Shown one piece after another: positions 35,723 through 44,686 of a DNA stretch of 64,000 bases. The notes below the pieces were generated by a model, which was given only the letters and a program-made list of their open reading frames with translations, made no database searches and was not told the DNA's origin. Each line of letters opens with the position of its first letter. Within the stretch, counting starts at the first letter, position 1. The stretch spans positions 62,001-126,000 of the forward strand of contig CAJSZV010000011.1 of assembly GCA_910574345.1 (NCBI GenBank). Direction: 5' to 3'. Source of the DNA: Clostridiaceae bacterium (lineage in GTDB: Bacteria; Bacillota; Clostridia; Lachnospirales; Lachnospiraceae). The position numbers and the translations under genes were made by a program.

Positions 35723-35960
35723 CTAATTGGGTTTACCCGACTTGCTCTCAATTTTCTTTACAAGAACATCCTCCCCCAAAATCTCCACACTTTCCGGCAC
35801 CCGGACATACTCAAGGCTCTCACAGCCATTGACCGTATAATTTCCGATACTTTTTACTCCGTCAGGAAGATAGAGGCCGGTCAGTTTCTTATTCTGATAA
35901 AAGGCCTGACTGGCAATCTCCGTAATCCCTTCAGGAACCACAATCTTTTTCTCAGCAAAG
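35723..35960 (-). pseudogene. BspA-type leucine-rich-repeat (LRR_5) fragment
   Basis: About 75 codons in the pattern IVVPEGITEIASQAFYQNKKL, LPDGVKSIGNYTVNGCESL, VRVPESVEIL, the 23-residue repeat of BspA-like surface proteins. The frame continues upstream to 36067, but from about 35960 it is only the complement of the toxin-antitoxin remnant, so that N-terminus is spurious. No signal peptide. A relic joined to unrelated sequence. Confidence 0.65.
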
Positions 35961-35965
35961 TAAGA

Positions 35966-36115
35966 ATGGAACGTCGAATTCCTTTTGAAATTACTGCGGA
36001 TCCCTTTTTCTCTGAAAAAAATATGCAGCAGTTGGATAATGCCATTCAGCAGATAAAGAACGACCAAGTGGTTGTTAAGTCCATGAAGAAATTGGAGGAT
36101 ATGGAATGTGAATAA
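35966..36115 (+). pseudogene. RelB/DinJ-family antitoxin, C-terminal remnant
   Basis: 49 codons, too short to be the full antitoxin: RRIPFEITADPFFSEKNMQQ then a helical tail ending VVKSMKKLEDMECE. This is the typical C-terminal half of DinJ/RelB antitoxins that pairs with a YoeB/RelE toxin. The N-terminal DNA-binding part is replaced by the LRR fragment. Overlaps the toxin remnant by 8 bp, as in intact modules. Confidence 0.6.
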
Positions 36116-36191
36116 AATTACCTTTGCTGATAATGCCTGGGAAGAGTATTTATACTGGCAATCCCAGGACAGAAAAACACTAAGTTACTGA
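36108..36191 (+). pseudogene. YoeB/Txe toxin, N-terminal fragment
   Basis: GTG-initiated 27-codon frame: NKITFADNAWEEYLYWQSQDRKTL, the conserved N-terminus of YoeB mRNA-interferase toxins (about 85 aa when whole), then a stop at 36189-36191. The catalytic C-terminus is gone, so it is non-functional. Confidence 0.7.
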
Positions 36192-36257
36192 TAAAGTCAT
36201 TGTAAATGGAATATAAAAGAAACTCCAGAAGTGCATATGACAGGTGTTGTCTGGACT

Positions 36258-36290
36258 ACAAAAAATGCGCCCGTTTTCGGACGCATTCTT
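36258..36290 (-). terminator. Terminator of the two-component operon
   Basis: Stem 36264-36273 / 36278-36287 (AATGCG..CCG with a TTTT loop, one wobble) followed on the minus strand by TTTTTTG. It is 43 bp after the response regulator stop. Confidence 0.8.
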
Positions 36291-36332
36291 CTTGCTGCTC
36301 TGAATGATTCTGTCAGCAGTATAGTAAAAAAC

Positions 36333-37022
36333 CTACATTTTAAAGCGGTAGCCTACTCCCCATATGGTCTCGATATACTGGGGCTTAGCCGTGTTGAACT
36401 CAATCTTTTCTCTTATCTTTTTAATGTGCACGGTTACTGTAGCAATATCCCCGATGGATTCCATATCCCATATCCTGGAAAATAGCTCTTCCTTTGTATA
36501 AACATGATTAGGATTCTGGGCCAAAAACGTAAGCAGGTCGAATTCTTTCGTAGTAAAGTTTTTCTCTTCCCCGTTGATCCACACCCGTCTGGCAGTCTTA
36601 TCAATCTTCAGGCCCCGGATCTCTATGATCTCATTATCCGGCACGCCGCTTCCAATAAGCCGTTCATAGCGGGCCAGGTGGGCCTTTACCCTGGCCACCA
36701 TCTCGCTGGGGCTGAAAGGCTTGGTGATGTAATCGTCTGCACCCAGGCCCAGACCCCGGATCTTGTCTATATCCTCCTTCTTGGCAGATACCATAATAAT
36801 AGGGGTGTTCTTTACCTCCCGCACCTTCCTGCAGATCTCAAATCCGTCCGCTCCGGGAAGCATGAGATCCAGAATAAATAAGTCATACTCCTCCTGCAAA
36901 GCCCGGTGAAGTCCCTGCTCCCCGTCATTTTCGATCTCTACTTCAAAACCGCTGAGTTCCAGATAATCCTTCTCCAGCTCCGCAATACTTTCTTCATCTT
37001 CAATGATTAAGATTCTCTTCAT
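36333..37022 (-). CDS. OmpR/PhoB-family response regulator
   Basis: 229 aa. Receiver domain with the acidic pair IEDEES, phospho-acceptor Asp in LFILDLMLPGADG (Asp 53), Thr/Ser switch in IIMVSAKKE and the KPF lysine. The C-terminal winged helix has FTTKEFDLLTFLAQNPNHVYTKEELFSRIW. Overlaps the kinase gene by 23 bp. Target genes unknown; the nearby invertible segment with direct repeats is one possibility. Confidence 0.95.
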   Translation of the reverse strand: MKRILIIEDEESIAELEKDYLELSGFEVEIENDGEQGLHRALQEEYDLFILDLMLPGADGFEICRKVREVKNTPIIMVSAKKEDIDKIRGLGLGADDYITKPFSPSEMVARVKAHLARYERLIGSGVPDNEIIEIRGLKIDKTARRVWINGEEKNFTTKEFDLLTFLAQNPNHVYTKEELFSRIWDMESIGDIATVTVHIKKIREKIEFNTAKPQYIETIWGVGYRFKM

Positions 37023-38517
37023 GATATATAACCTCCTGGTATTTTCTCAACACGAAATGGATCTCTGTCCCGATTCCCTCCTTGCTTGTAGCCCATATCC
37101 TGCCGCCGTGATCCTCGATAATCTTGCGGACAATAGAGAGACCGATCCCGCTTCCCCCTTTGGAAGAATTGCGCGAGGAATCCGTGCGGTAAAAACGGTC
37201 AAATATATTAGGCAAATCTTTGGCGGCAATTCCCCGCCCGTTATCCTCAATCTCCACCTGAATGAAGTCTCCCACATCCTTAATGCGGATATTGATGATC
37301 CCTCTCTTCTTGTCCAGGTATTTTACCGAATTACTGATAATATTGTTGACCACCCGCTTCATCTGTTCCGCATCAGCGATAACGACCACATCTTCATCTA
37401 CATAATTGAAATAGCCAAGCTCAATATTGTTGGAATCCAACTCAAGGCCGACTTCCTCTACACAGTCTTTGAAATAACTGGCAACATTGATCTTGGAAAA
37501 TGTATAGGGAATCTTATTGGTGTCAATCTTCGAATAAAAAGTCAGTTCATCAATAAGACGGTCCATGTCATTGGCTTTATTATATATGGTACGGATGTAT
37601 TTATCCAGCTTTTCCGGTGAAGAGGCCACTCCGTCCAGAATTCCCTCCACATACCCCTTGATGGCAGTGATGGGAGTCTTCAGATCATGGGAAATATTGC
37701 TGATCAGCTCCTTGCTCTCTTTGTCATACTGAACCTTTTCTTCCGTCGTCTCCTTCAGACGCATACGCATCTCTTCAAAGTCCTGGCACAACTGGCTGAT
37801 CTCATCGTCATTATCCATATCCACGTCCAGGCTGAAATCCAGATTGCCGTTCTTAATCTCGTTGGTAGCCTGCTGAAGTTTATTAAGGGGGGATAAAAGA
37901 GCCTTGTAAACCCAGCCTGTCAGAACCACTCCCGTCAGCAGAAGAATCATGATCCCGGAAAACAGTATCTCAAGGAACATGGACTTTACCTCAGGGATAA
38001 AATCATCGACGCTGGATATGATAAATACGCTGCCCTCTTCCCCGTCGCTGTACCGGAAATCCACCTGCTTGATCAGATGCTGGGTATCCCCGTCCAGGTA
38101 GATTCCGCCTTCCAAAAAATTGTTGCCCGCCTCGTCATAATCAGGAAGGTGCTGATATATCTCCGAAGATTCATCCTCCTTGCCGGAGTAAATAAAGACA
38201 TGGCCTTTTCGGACGATAAGATATGCATACTTTTGCTTCAGTTCCTGGTTAATCGTATCCAAAAAAGCCGGATCGGCAAAGCTGTCCGGGTCTGTGCTTA
38301 TCTTCTCCCTTATGGCCTTCTGGCTGCCCTGAGTCAAACGGTTGAATATCTGCATGGAATTGCCTGAAAGCAAATCCACCTGCTCGGCTAAACCATAAGA
38401 TTCACGGAAGGCCCTCATCTGATATGTACTCAGAAGGCTGAAAGCCAGATAAATCAATAACATAGGCACCAATGTTATGGTAATAAACGCGATTCCCAGC
38501 CGGGTTCGGAGCTTCAT
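37000..38517 (-). CDS. HAMP-domain sensor histidine kinase
   Basis: 505 aa. N-terminal membrane helix (about 8-30), extracytoplasmic sensor of about 150 residues, second helix (about 182-204), HAMP (about 205-258), H-box NISHDLKTPITAIKGYVEGI, N-box NNIISNSVKYLDKK, and G-boxes DNGRGIAAKDLPNIFDRFYR and GGSGIGLSIVRKI. Cognate to the response regulator that follows. Confidence 0.95.
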   Translation of the reverse strand: MKLRTRLGIAFITITLVPMLLIYLAFSLLSTYQMRAFRESYGLAEQVDLLSGNSMQIFNRLTQGSQKAIREKISTDPDSFADPAFLDTINQELKQKYAYLIVRKGHVFIYSGKEDESSEIYQHLPDYDEAGNNFLEGGIYLDGDTQHLIKQVDFRYSDGEEGSVFIISSVDDFIPEVKSMFLEILFSGIMILLLTGVVLTGWVYKALLSPLNKLQQATNEIKNGNLDFSLDVDMDNDDEISQLCQDFEEMRMRLKETTEEKVQYDKESKELISNISHDLKTPITAIKGYVEGILDGVASSPEKLDKYIRTIYNKANDMDRLIDELTFYSKIDTNKIPYTFSKINVASYFKDCVEEVGLELDSNNIELGYFNYVDEDVVVIADAEQMKRVVNNIISNSVKYLDKKRGIINIRIKDVGDFIQVEIEDNGRGIAAKDLPNIFDRFYRTDSSRNSSKGGSGIGLSIVRKIIEDHGGRIWATSKEGIGTEIHFVLRKYQEVIYHEENLNH

Positions 38518-38727
38518 GGAACTTTATCCTTTCTCTTAGGAGATGAATCTGGCCGGTCCGATGCAAAAATACGGCCTAGCTTATAGAAATAGTATACCAC
38601 ATCTTACGGGCCCCGTTTATAAAATCATTCTAAACTTTCCTTGTATCCATTCCTTATTTTTCCTTTTTTCATGCCGATATAGTTTATATAAATACTTTTA
38701 ATTTATTTTGGTCTAAAGGAGGATTAT

Positions 38728-39342
38728 ATGAGAGTTGATCAGGATTCTGCTATGAGGCTGTATAACCAGCCCGTACAGGCGAAATCAGCTTCTGCAGTTG
38801 CTTCCGTGCCTGTTGAGGCAAAAGCTGCCGAGACCGCAGAAAAAGCTGACAAACCAGATGTGGATCGTGTTGAACTTAGCAAGGATGCTAAAACAACCAC
38901 AAAGATGAGTGATTCTGAAAGGGCTTCTTTGGTTCAGAGTCTGAAAGATGATTTGAATAATCAGATGTCCCGTTTCACTAATATGATGGTTCAGAATTTC
39001 CAGAAGCAGGGAATTAACTTCTCCATGGCTAACGGAGACGATTTCTGGAAGATGATGGCCAGCGGTAATTATACTGTGGATGAGAAGACAAAGGCTCAGG
39101 CTCAGGAAGCTATCTCTGAGGATGGTTTCTGGGGCGTTAAGCAAACTTCCCAAAGGATCTTTGATTTCGCCAAATCTCTGGCCGGAGATGATGTAGAGCT
39201 CATGGAGAAGTACCAGAAAGCTGTAGAGAAAGGCTTTAGCCAGGCTGAGGACGCATGGGGCGGTTCCCTTCCGTCTATCTGCGGCGATACTCATGAGGCG
39301 ATCAACAAGCTGTTTGATGATTATTATGAGCAGCACAAATAA
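38728..39342 (+). CDS. Uncharacterised helical protein (DUF5610-like)
   Basis: 204 aa, no signal peptide or membrane segment. N-terminal low-complexity Ala/Lys/Glu region with DRVELSKDAK, a motif reminiscent of FlgM-type proteins. Then a helical domain (about residues 65-204) with AQEAISEDGFWGVKQTSQRIFDFAKSLAG and a C-terminal SLPSICGDTHEAINKLFDDYYEQ. I think it belongs to the DUF5610 group, but without a search this is tentative. Strong RBS AAAGGAGG; own terminator; single-gene unit in backbone-like sequence. Confidence 0.7.
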   Translation: MRVDQDSAMRLYNQPVQAKSASAVASVPVEAKAAETAEKADKPDVDRVELSKDAKTTTKMSDSERASLVQSLKDDLNNQMSRFTNMMVQNFQKQGINFSMANGDDFWKMMASGNYTVDEKTKAQAQEAISEDGFWGVKQTSQRIFDFAKSLAGDDVELMEKYQKAVEKGFSQAEDAWGGSLPSICGDTHEAINKLFDDYYEQHK

Positions 39343-39355
39343 AGAATGCATATAG

Positions 39356-39402
39356 AGTAAGAGGCTCTTTCGGCACATCGGCTGTGAGAGGCTCTTTTCT
39401 TT
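39356..39402 (+). terminator. Terminator after the DUF5610-like gene
   Basis: AAGAGGCTCT (39359-39368) pairs with AGAGGCTCTT (39387-39396) with one central mismatch, followed by TTTTCTTT. Confidence 0.65.
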
Positions 39403-39421
39403 ATGGTAAAGACCACGGGCA

Positions 39422-39475
39422 CAAAACAGCACCACAGGAATCAAAACTGCAAAATCCTGATTCCCGTGGTGCTGT
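39422..39475 (-). terminator. Terminator of the Cys/His-rich secreted peptide gene
   Basis: Arms 39426-39443 and 39458-39475 (ACAGCACCAC / GTGGTGCTGT plus inner stem, one mismatch); T-run on the minus strand after the stem. Confidence 0.75.
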
Positions 39476-39498
39476 CCTGTCAACCGGATATGATTATG

Positions 39499-39783
39499 CT
39501 ACCTGTGACACCCATGTCCTCTTCCGCAATAGGAACCTGACTGTGTCTCACAGGAATAGTCGCAGTATCCGCCGCTGTGCTCATAGCCGCAGTAGTAATG
39601 GTCGTCATGAATATGACGGCCTGTCTCAGTACATCCCTCTACCGTACATACCGGACAACTGGTATCCGTATTCGATGCTGCCTGTCTATGATGTCCATGT
39701 CCGTGTGCAAAAGACGGGAATGCCATAAGTGCAGCTGCCAGTATACCCACAGCGGCAGCCCGCATGATCTTTCTGCTCCACAT
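39499..39783 (-). CDS. Secreted Cys/His-rich small protein
   Basis: 94 aa from the ATG at 39783, which has AGGAGG 9-10 bases upstream (an upstream in-frame start at 39822 lacks this). Signal peptide SRKIMRAAAVGILAAALMAFPSFA, then HGHGHH and a C-terminal part with nine or ten Cys (CPVCTVEGC, YYCGYEHSGGYCDYSC, YCGRGHGC) and many His. It probably binds a transition metal (zinc or copper) outside the cell; function unknown. Confidence 0.75.
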   Translation of the reverse strand: MWSRKIMRAAAVGILAAALMAFPSFAHGHGHHRQAASNTDTSCPVCTVEGCTETGRHIHDDHYYCGYEHSGGYCDYSCETQSGSYCGRGHGCHR

Positions 39784-39931
39784 GTTCTTAACTCCTCCTA
39801 TCATAGTTATTTCATATACCATTATACCAATGAATCCTCCCAGAATGCAACTTTCTTTTTTCTTAAATCTCTGGAATTATCCTGCTGCCCCCCATCCCGC
39901 CAATACATCAGCCTGCGTATCTCCTGTCCTG

Positions 39932-40924
39932 TCACTCCGGCAGGTCAAGAAGATCAAGAAGCTCCTGAACTCTCCTGCTGCTCTCCCCAAAGGATTTCAC
40001 CGAAGCCCCCAAGTAGTCCGAGGCCTGGCGGGCTGTAAGGGTTCTGCTTCTCTCCACAGGCCCTCCTTCGGTCTCTGCCGTATAGACCCAGGTTACCTCC
40101 CCCAAGTTGTCTGTGAGGGCGAGAAGGACACAGCCGTAGTCATTCATCCTGGCGTCAAACACCGCCGAATTCCTGACGCCGTCCTCAAATCTCAAGGTCC
40201 AGCCATAGGGCTCTTTGCCGGTCTGCAGTTCATTTTTAAACCCTCCCATATGCTGCCCCATATTCAGGGTTCCGGCAAGACGCCCATTGGCCGATGCATC
40301 GCCCGCATAAGGATTTCTTGCCTTATACAGCCGTCCGGCCAGAGTCCCCACTACAAAGCCGTCTTTTAACACTGCAGCCTCGTTGATCTGAACCTGCTGC
40401 TCTCCATCTTTCCTATCCAGTACCAGGTTAAAGACACCCCTTCTGTTCCACGGCGAGGCAAGGCAGGAATAAACCACCAGTTTATAACTTCCGTCAGGCT
40501 GTCTCCTCATCTTATGTCTGCTGTATACAGAAGCAGAGCCGAAAAATGCTCCTCCTACGCGGATTTCATCCTCGTCTGCATCAAGATAAGTGATCATATA
40601 GGACTCCGTAGGAGAGCCAAGGACAAACAGCTTCACCCACGCTGCTGCCAGAATTACCAGAACCGCTGCGGCTATTCCCAGAGCCACATGTCTTATATTC
40701 CTTTTTTTCAATGTTTTCAGATAGTCGATCTCAAGCCTGGCTTCGTCCCGCTGCATGGATTTTTCTGTATCTATGGATGCTTTCATCCCCTCATAACTCT
40801 CCCTGCACCTGCCGCACCCGGCCAGGTGTTGTTCTATCTCACGGGACGTGATCTCACGGGTCAGGCCGTCCACATACAAAGGCAGCAAATCCTGTATTAC
40901 CTCACAGGGAATCCTCTCATCCAT
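39932..40924 (-). CDS. Anti-sigma factor with zf-HC2 domain
   Basis: 330 aa. N-terminal zinc-binding anti-sigma domain with HLAGCGRCRESYEG (HxxxCxxC), one membrane helix at about residues 78-98, and an extracytoplasmic domain of about 230 residues. It overlaps the ECF sigma gene by 8 bp, so it is the cognate regulator that releases the sigma factor in response to an envelope signal. Confidence 0.9.
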   Translation of the reverse strand: MDERIPCEVIQDLLPLYVDGLTREITSREIEQHLAGCGRCRESYEGMKASIDTEKSMQRDEARLEIDYLKTLKKRNIRHVALGIAAAVLVILAAAWVKLFVLGSPTESYMITYLDADEDEIRVGGAFFGSASVYSRHKMRRQPDGSYKLVVYSCLASPWNRRGVFNLVLDRKDGEQQVQINEAAVLKDGFVVGTLAGRLYKARNPYAGDASANGRLAGTLNMGQHMGGFKNELQTGKEPYGWTLRFEDGVRNSAVFDARMNDYGCVLLALTDNLGEVTWVYTAETEGGPVERSRTLTARQASDYLGASVKSFGESSRRVQELLDLLDLPE

Positions 40925-41429
40925 TCTTCTTTACCTCCTTTATTATCAGCTCCTTCCCCCGGTAAAATGTGACTCTGGCCCAGTTTTCGCTTCTTCCCAT
41001 AACCTCCCCGATCTGGGCAAAGGTCAGATTGCCGATAAGGCGCAGATACATGGTTTCCCGCATAGGTTCCTTTAGCTGGTGAAGGGCCTTTAATACCTCC
41101 AGGCTCTCCCACCTAAGCATATGGTTATCCTGAACAGACTCCTGCTTTCCTTCTTCCGCCCCTGGGCCGTCGGGCAGATCACCTGCCGTTATCTCAGCCT
41201 CCCGTCGGCGTTTCTGTCTCCTCACATATTCCAGCCACACATTTTGGGCTATGCCGCAGAGCCAGGTAGATACGCTGCTCTCTTCTTTGAATTCTTTCAG
41301 GTGCTTTAACGCGCGGCAGAAGGTCTCCTGAGTCAATTCCTGGGCCTCATCCGGATTCCGGGTTCTGGTCAGGAGAAAACCATATACGGTTCTTCCATGA
41401 CTTTTATAGATTTCTTCCATAGAATCCAT
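40917..41429 (-). CDS. ECF-type RNA polymerase sigma factor
   Basis: 170 aa with region 2 (YGFLLTRTRNPDEAQELTQETFCRALKHLKEFKEESSVSTWLCGIAQNVWLEYVRR, residues 16-70, described by position) and region 4 (LKEPMRETMYLRLIGNLTFAQIGEVMGRSENWARVTFYRGKELI). Paired with the overlapping anti-sigma gene. Confidence 0.93.
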   Translation of the reverse strand: MDSMEEIYKSHGRTVYGFLLTRTRNPDEAQELTQETFCRALKHLKEFKEESSVSTWLCGIAQNVWLEYVRRQKRRREAEITAGDLPDGPGAEEGKQESVQDNHMLRWESLEVLKALHQLKEPMRETMYLRLIGNLTFAQIGEVMGRSENWARVTFYRGKELIIKEVKKNG

Positions 41430-41497
41430 ATGGTTTCCCCCTTTCTATCCAATGAGTGAGCGATAAAGGGGTTTCGTTACAATTTAATTCAATTTTT

Positions 41498-41682
41498 TGA
41501 TGCCAGGGTCAAAAGGTCGTGTATGACATGCTTGCATGTCAATACATGACTTTGGGACCCGCAAAAACATGAAAAAGTAGCCCGATAGGGCGGATTTTGA
41601 ATGTTTTTAGGATTGCGGGAGCATGAAATGCGAAGCAATCCGTAGGCATCAGGGGTCAAAAAACCTTTTGACCCCAACATCA
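41498..41682. repeat. 185-bp palindrome-ended dispersed repeat (MITE-like), copy 1
   Basis: Ends are inverted: TGATGCCAGGGTCAAAAGGT at the left and, reversed, TGATGTTGGGGTCAAAAGGT at the right (17 of 20 match). The interior holds hairpins, including GTGTATGACATGC / GCATGTCA. No coding capacity. It stands immediately after the ATPase stop codon at 41687. Related sequence occurs around the IS element and at about 63005-63115. Confidence 0.7.
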
Positions 41683-41686
41683 TTTT

Positions 41687-43309
41687 TTAAATCTCCATCC
41701 TGCGGCGGACCATATCCCTGATCTCTTTCTCCTCATCCTCAAACAACAGCATCTTATTATACTCATAGTACCGTTTACATTCATATTCCTGAAGGAAATG
41801 AAGGCTGTAGAATCCTGTATTCAATCCCGTAACAAAAACCACCATCTCCTGGCCGGTTCCGAATGCGCCCTCCATAAAGTCAAAGGCATGTTCAAGCCTT
41901 TCGGCGCACTGGTCAAATAAATCCTCGTAAGCCTGATTCTCCTCCTGGAAAATCTGAGACACCTTCTCCCACACTTCCTCTTCTGTTCCCCGTCCCTCCG
42001 CCTTTACAATCTGAAGGGTCCGTTCCAGTATGGTTAAAACATCCTGATAGAGGTAGTCCTCTCTGCGGCTCAGAAGACCGGATTCCAATTTATATTTCCG
42101 CTCTGCCTGCATACCGGCTGTAAGACCTGCCAGGTATTCCGCCGGCGAATCATACTCCGAAAGGCTTCCTCCTGACACTGGCCCGCCGGCGGCCTGACCC
42201 TGGTTCATGCTTCCGGGCTGCGACCGGCGGCCTGACAGGCCGCTTTTGTTCCCCGCCGGATCTGTCCCTTCACTTCTGGGCCTTAAACGCCGAAAGATTC
42301 TCTGCAGGCGCTCCAATCGCTCCTCCTTTTTTACCACCTGTCTGAATCCGCCGTTTAACCTGGCCAGGATCAGACTCATAACACTTAACCGCTCATCAAA
42401 AGGAGCCTTCTCCAGCCGGGGATAGATTCCTTCTCTCACCTTCCCCGACAAAATTTCGTCTACCTGATAATCCTGCTCATACTTACAGTAGAGTTCTAAG
42501 TAATTGGCAAAGTCCTTGGCAATCCTTGGGTGCTGGATATACTGGAACACCACTTCCCTGTCTATGGTTTTTCCCAGTTTCTCATAGACTTCCATAAGCC
42601 TGGAAAGATCCTCCCAGCCTCTTGGAGTCGCGAATAATTTGCCGTCCACCGTGGACTCAATCTGACAGAAATTCTGCTGTTTCACATCAAGATAGGAGAG
42701 AATAGCCGGATGAATATTCACCTGCTCCCCATATTCTTTCCACACTGCAAAATCCGCTTCCACAGGAATCATCTTAATGCGGTCCAGGGTTACAATGTCG
42801 AATTCCCGGACGGATTTGTTGTATTCCGGCGGGTTGCCGGCAGCTACGATGATCCAGCCCTTAGGAATCTTGTGGTTGCCGAAAGTTTTGCACTGGAGAA
42901 ACTGAAGCATGGTGGGAGCCAGGGTCTCGGACACGCAGTTGATCTCGTCAATAAAAAGGATTCCCTCCTGCATCCCCGTATCTTCTATCTTGTCATAAAT
43001 GGCAGACACGATCTCACTCATGGTATATTCCGTCACGGAAACCCGCCTGGAGTCATAGATCTTGTCCTGGATAAAAGGCAGGCCGATGGCGCTCTGCCTG
43101 GTGTGATGGGTGATGGTGTAAGCCACAAGTCCGATGCGGCATTCCTGGGCTATCTGCTCCATGATCTGAGTCTTGCCGATTCCCGGAGGTCCCATGAGGA
43201 GAACCGGTCTCTGCCTGATAGGCGGAATCTCATAGACCCCGTATTCATTTTTCATAAGATATGCTTCAATAGTATTCTTGATCTCTTCCTTCGCCCTTTT
43301 AATATTCAT
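41687..43309 (-). CDS. MoxR-like AAA ATPase
   Basis: 540 aa. Walker A GPPGIGKT, Walker B GILFIDEIN, sensor-1 in WIIVAAGNPPEYN, and the second-region Arg in LDRIKMIPVEAD, followed by a long C-terminal extension with a disordered Gly/Ser-rich stretch at about residues 350-395. MoxR ATPases work with VWA proteins as chaperone-like machines. The start overlaps the VWA gene by 11 bp. Confidence 0.9.
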   Translation of the reverse strand: MNIKRAKEEIKNTIEAYLMKNEYGVYEIPPIRQRPVLLMGPPGIGKTQIMEQIAQECRIGLVAYTITHHTRQSAIGLPFIQDKIYDSRRVSVTEYTMSEIVSAIYDKIEDTGMQEGILFIDEINCVSETLAPTMLQFLQCKTFGNHKIPKGWIIVAAGNPPEYNKSVREFDIVTLDRIKMIPVEADFAVWKEYGEQVNIHPAILSYLDVKQQNFCQIESTVDGKLFATPRGWEDLSRLMEVYEKLGKTIDREVVFQYIQHPRIAKDFANYLELYCKYEQDYQVDEILSGKVREGIYPRLEKAPFDERLSVMSLILARLNGGFRQVVKKEERLERLQRIFRRLRPRSEGTDPAGNKSGLSGRRSQPGSMNQGQAAGGPVSGGSLSEYDSPAEYLAGLTAGMQAERKYKLESGLLSRREDYLYQDVLTILERTLQIVKAEGRGTEEEVWEKVSQIFQEENQAYEDLFDQCAERLEHAFDFMEGAFGTGQEMVVFVTGLNTGFYSLHFLQEYECKRYYEYNKMLLFEDEEKEIRDMVRRRMEI

Positions 43310-44633
43310 ACGCTTCCTTAAGCTCCTCCTCTTCCAATATAAGCTTTATGGCCCAGACAGGTACCGACACATCTTCATACTGACCCTGGATAAATACAAA
43401 GGCCGTATCATAGGGAGGCATCTTCACCGGATAGATTCCTTTTCCATCCGTAAAATACAAAAGGCCTCTCAGTCCTGTAAATCTTCCCTGGGCCCTCAAG
43501 GCGTTCACATATTCAAAAGCCGGCCTGAAATCCGTTCCCCCCTTTCCTTCTATGGTAAAATGCTCCATATACTCTTCCATCTGATTCTTATCCGTGATCA
43601 CCACATCAGATCTGACCTTATCGTCGCACTGAATAATGTGGACATTGATCTTCTTAAAATAGCTTTCTCCCTCCTTGAGAACGCTGTAGGTTTCTTCCAG
43701 AAAGCGCCGGACCAGTTCACCGGAACATGACATGGAAGTGTCAATGACCAGAACAAAATCCTCAATGCGCCGGACCTCTTTTGTCTCCAAAGGCTCCATA
43801 AGAGGCATATTTCCGTACATTTTCAGTCCATAGGTATAATAAATATAGTCAAAGGAATCCGGATCCACCATGAGTTCTTCTTTGGTGACGGAAAATTTCC
43901 TTAAGAATCTCTTATAATCGTACCGCTCCCGGTTCTTTACCTGTACCTGCTCTAAAAGGCTTTGGTCCTCTCCCTTTTCGGAAAGGTCCTGGCCTGTGGA
44001 TTCCATCTCCGTCTGCATCTTCTCCCGGTTGTCGTTCCACTTCGTCTGTCTGGGAATGGGCTGGCCCGGCGGCGGCTCACTGGTCCACTTGTCATGGTCG
44101 TCCACATAGAATTCGTCTGCAAGGCGTTGGTACTGGGTCTCGGTTAGGTTCATATTCTGCAGAGCCTGATAGATACCCTCTGCCGTCAGCACCTTTAACT
44201 GCCTTCCAAGGCGCAGGTAGATCTCTCTCCGATAAGGGGATGGGGATACATGTATACATTTTTTGTGAAGGTTATCAATAACCGACTCCATGGCAATGTC
44301 GCATGCCAGGTTCCAGTATGCTTCCGCCCGCTTTCCCCTGGTGTCCAGGTGGCAGAACAGACAGTGGAATACCATATGAAGATAGGCTCTGTTCACATAT
44401 CTCCTGCCCCGTTTATACAGCCCCAAAAGGGCATCCGGGTTGTAACAGATCACATATCCATCGGTTCCAAGCCCCCTCATGGAAGGGTCTGCCTCAAAGC
44501 CTAAGCTGCTTAGGGAGATGTCCAGAAAATGCATGTTAAGATACAGCTCATTTCTGGAATTATATAAAATTCTGGTGCACAAATTTACCGTGTCCAGTTC
44601 CTCTAACTGGCGGTGTCTCACAGGATCGATCAT
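43299..44633 (-). CDS. VWA-domain protein, partner of the MoxR ATPase
   Basis: 444 aa. N-terminal helical/metallopeptidase-like region (MVFHCLFCHLDTRGKRAEAYWNLACDIAMES) of the kind found in VWA_CoxE/DUF2201 proteins, and a C-terminal VWA domain (about residue 290 on) with MIDAS residues VLVIDTSMSCSGE and later GGTDFRPAF and LYFTDGKG. RBS GGGAGG precedes the ATG. It probably delivers a substrate to the ATPase; target unknown. Confidence 0.85.
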   Translation of the reverse strand: MIDPVRHRQLEELDTVNLCTRILYNSRNELYLNMHFLDISLSSLGFEADPSMRGLGTDGYVICYNPDALLGLYKRGRRYVNRAYLHMVFHCLFCHLDTRGKRAEAYWNLACDIAMESVIDNLHKKCIHVSPSPYRREIYLRLGRQLKVLTAEGIYQALQNMNLTETQYQRLADEFYVDDHDKWTSEPPPGQPIPRQTKWNDNREKMQTEMESTGQDLSEKGEDQSLLEQVQVKNRERYDYKRFLRKFSVTKEELMVDPDSFDYIYYTYGLKMYGNMPLMEPLETKEVRRIEDFVLVIDTSMSCSGELVRRFLEETYSVLKEGESYFKKINVHIIQCDDKVRSDVVITDKNQMEEYMEHFTIEGKGGTDFRPAFEYVNALRAQGRFTGLRGLLYFTDGKGIYPVKMPPYDTAFVFIQGQYEDVSVPVWAIKLILEEEELKEAYEY

Positions 44634-44686
44634 GATTTACCTCCCGACTGACTTAGGCATCTCTCTGTTAAAGCTGGTGTACCGTG

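Noticed and set aside
41498-41682. Repeat region considered as a CRISPR array
   Set aside because: Inverted, not regularly spaced direct repeats; no spacers and no cas genes in the window.
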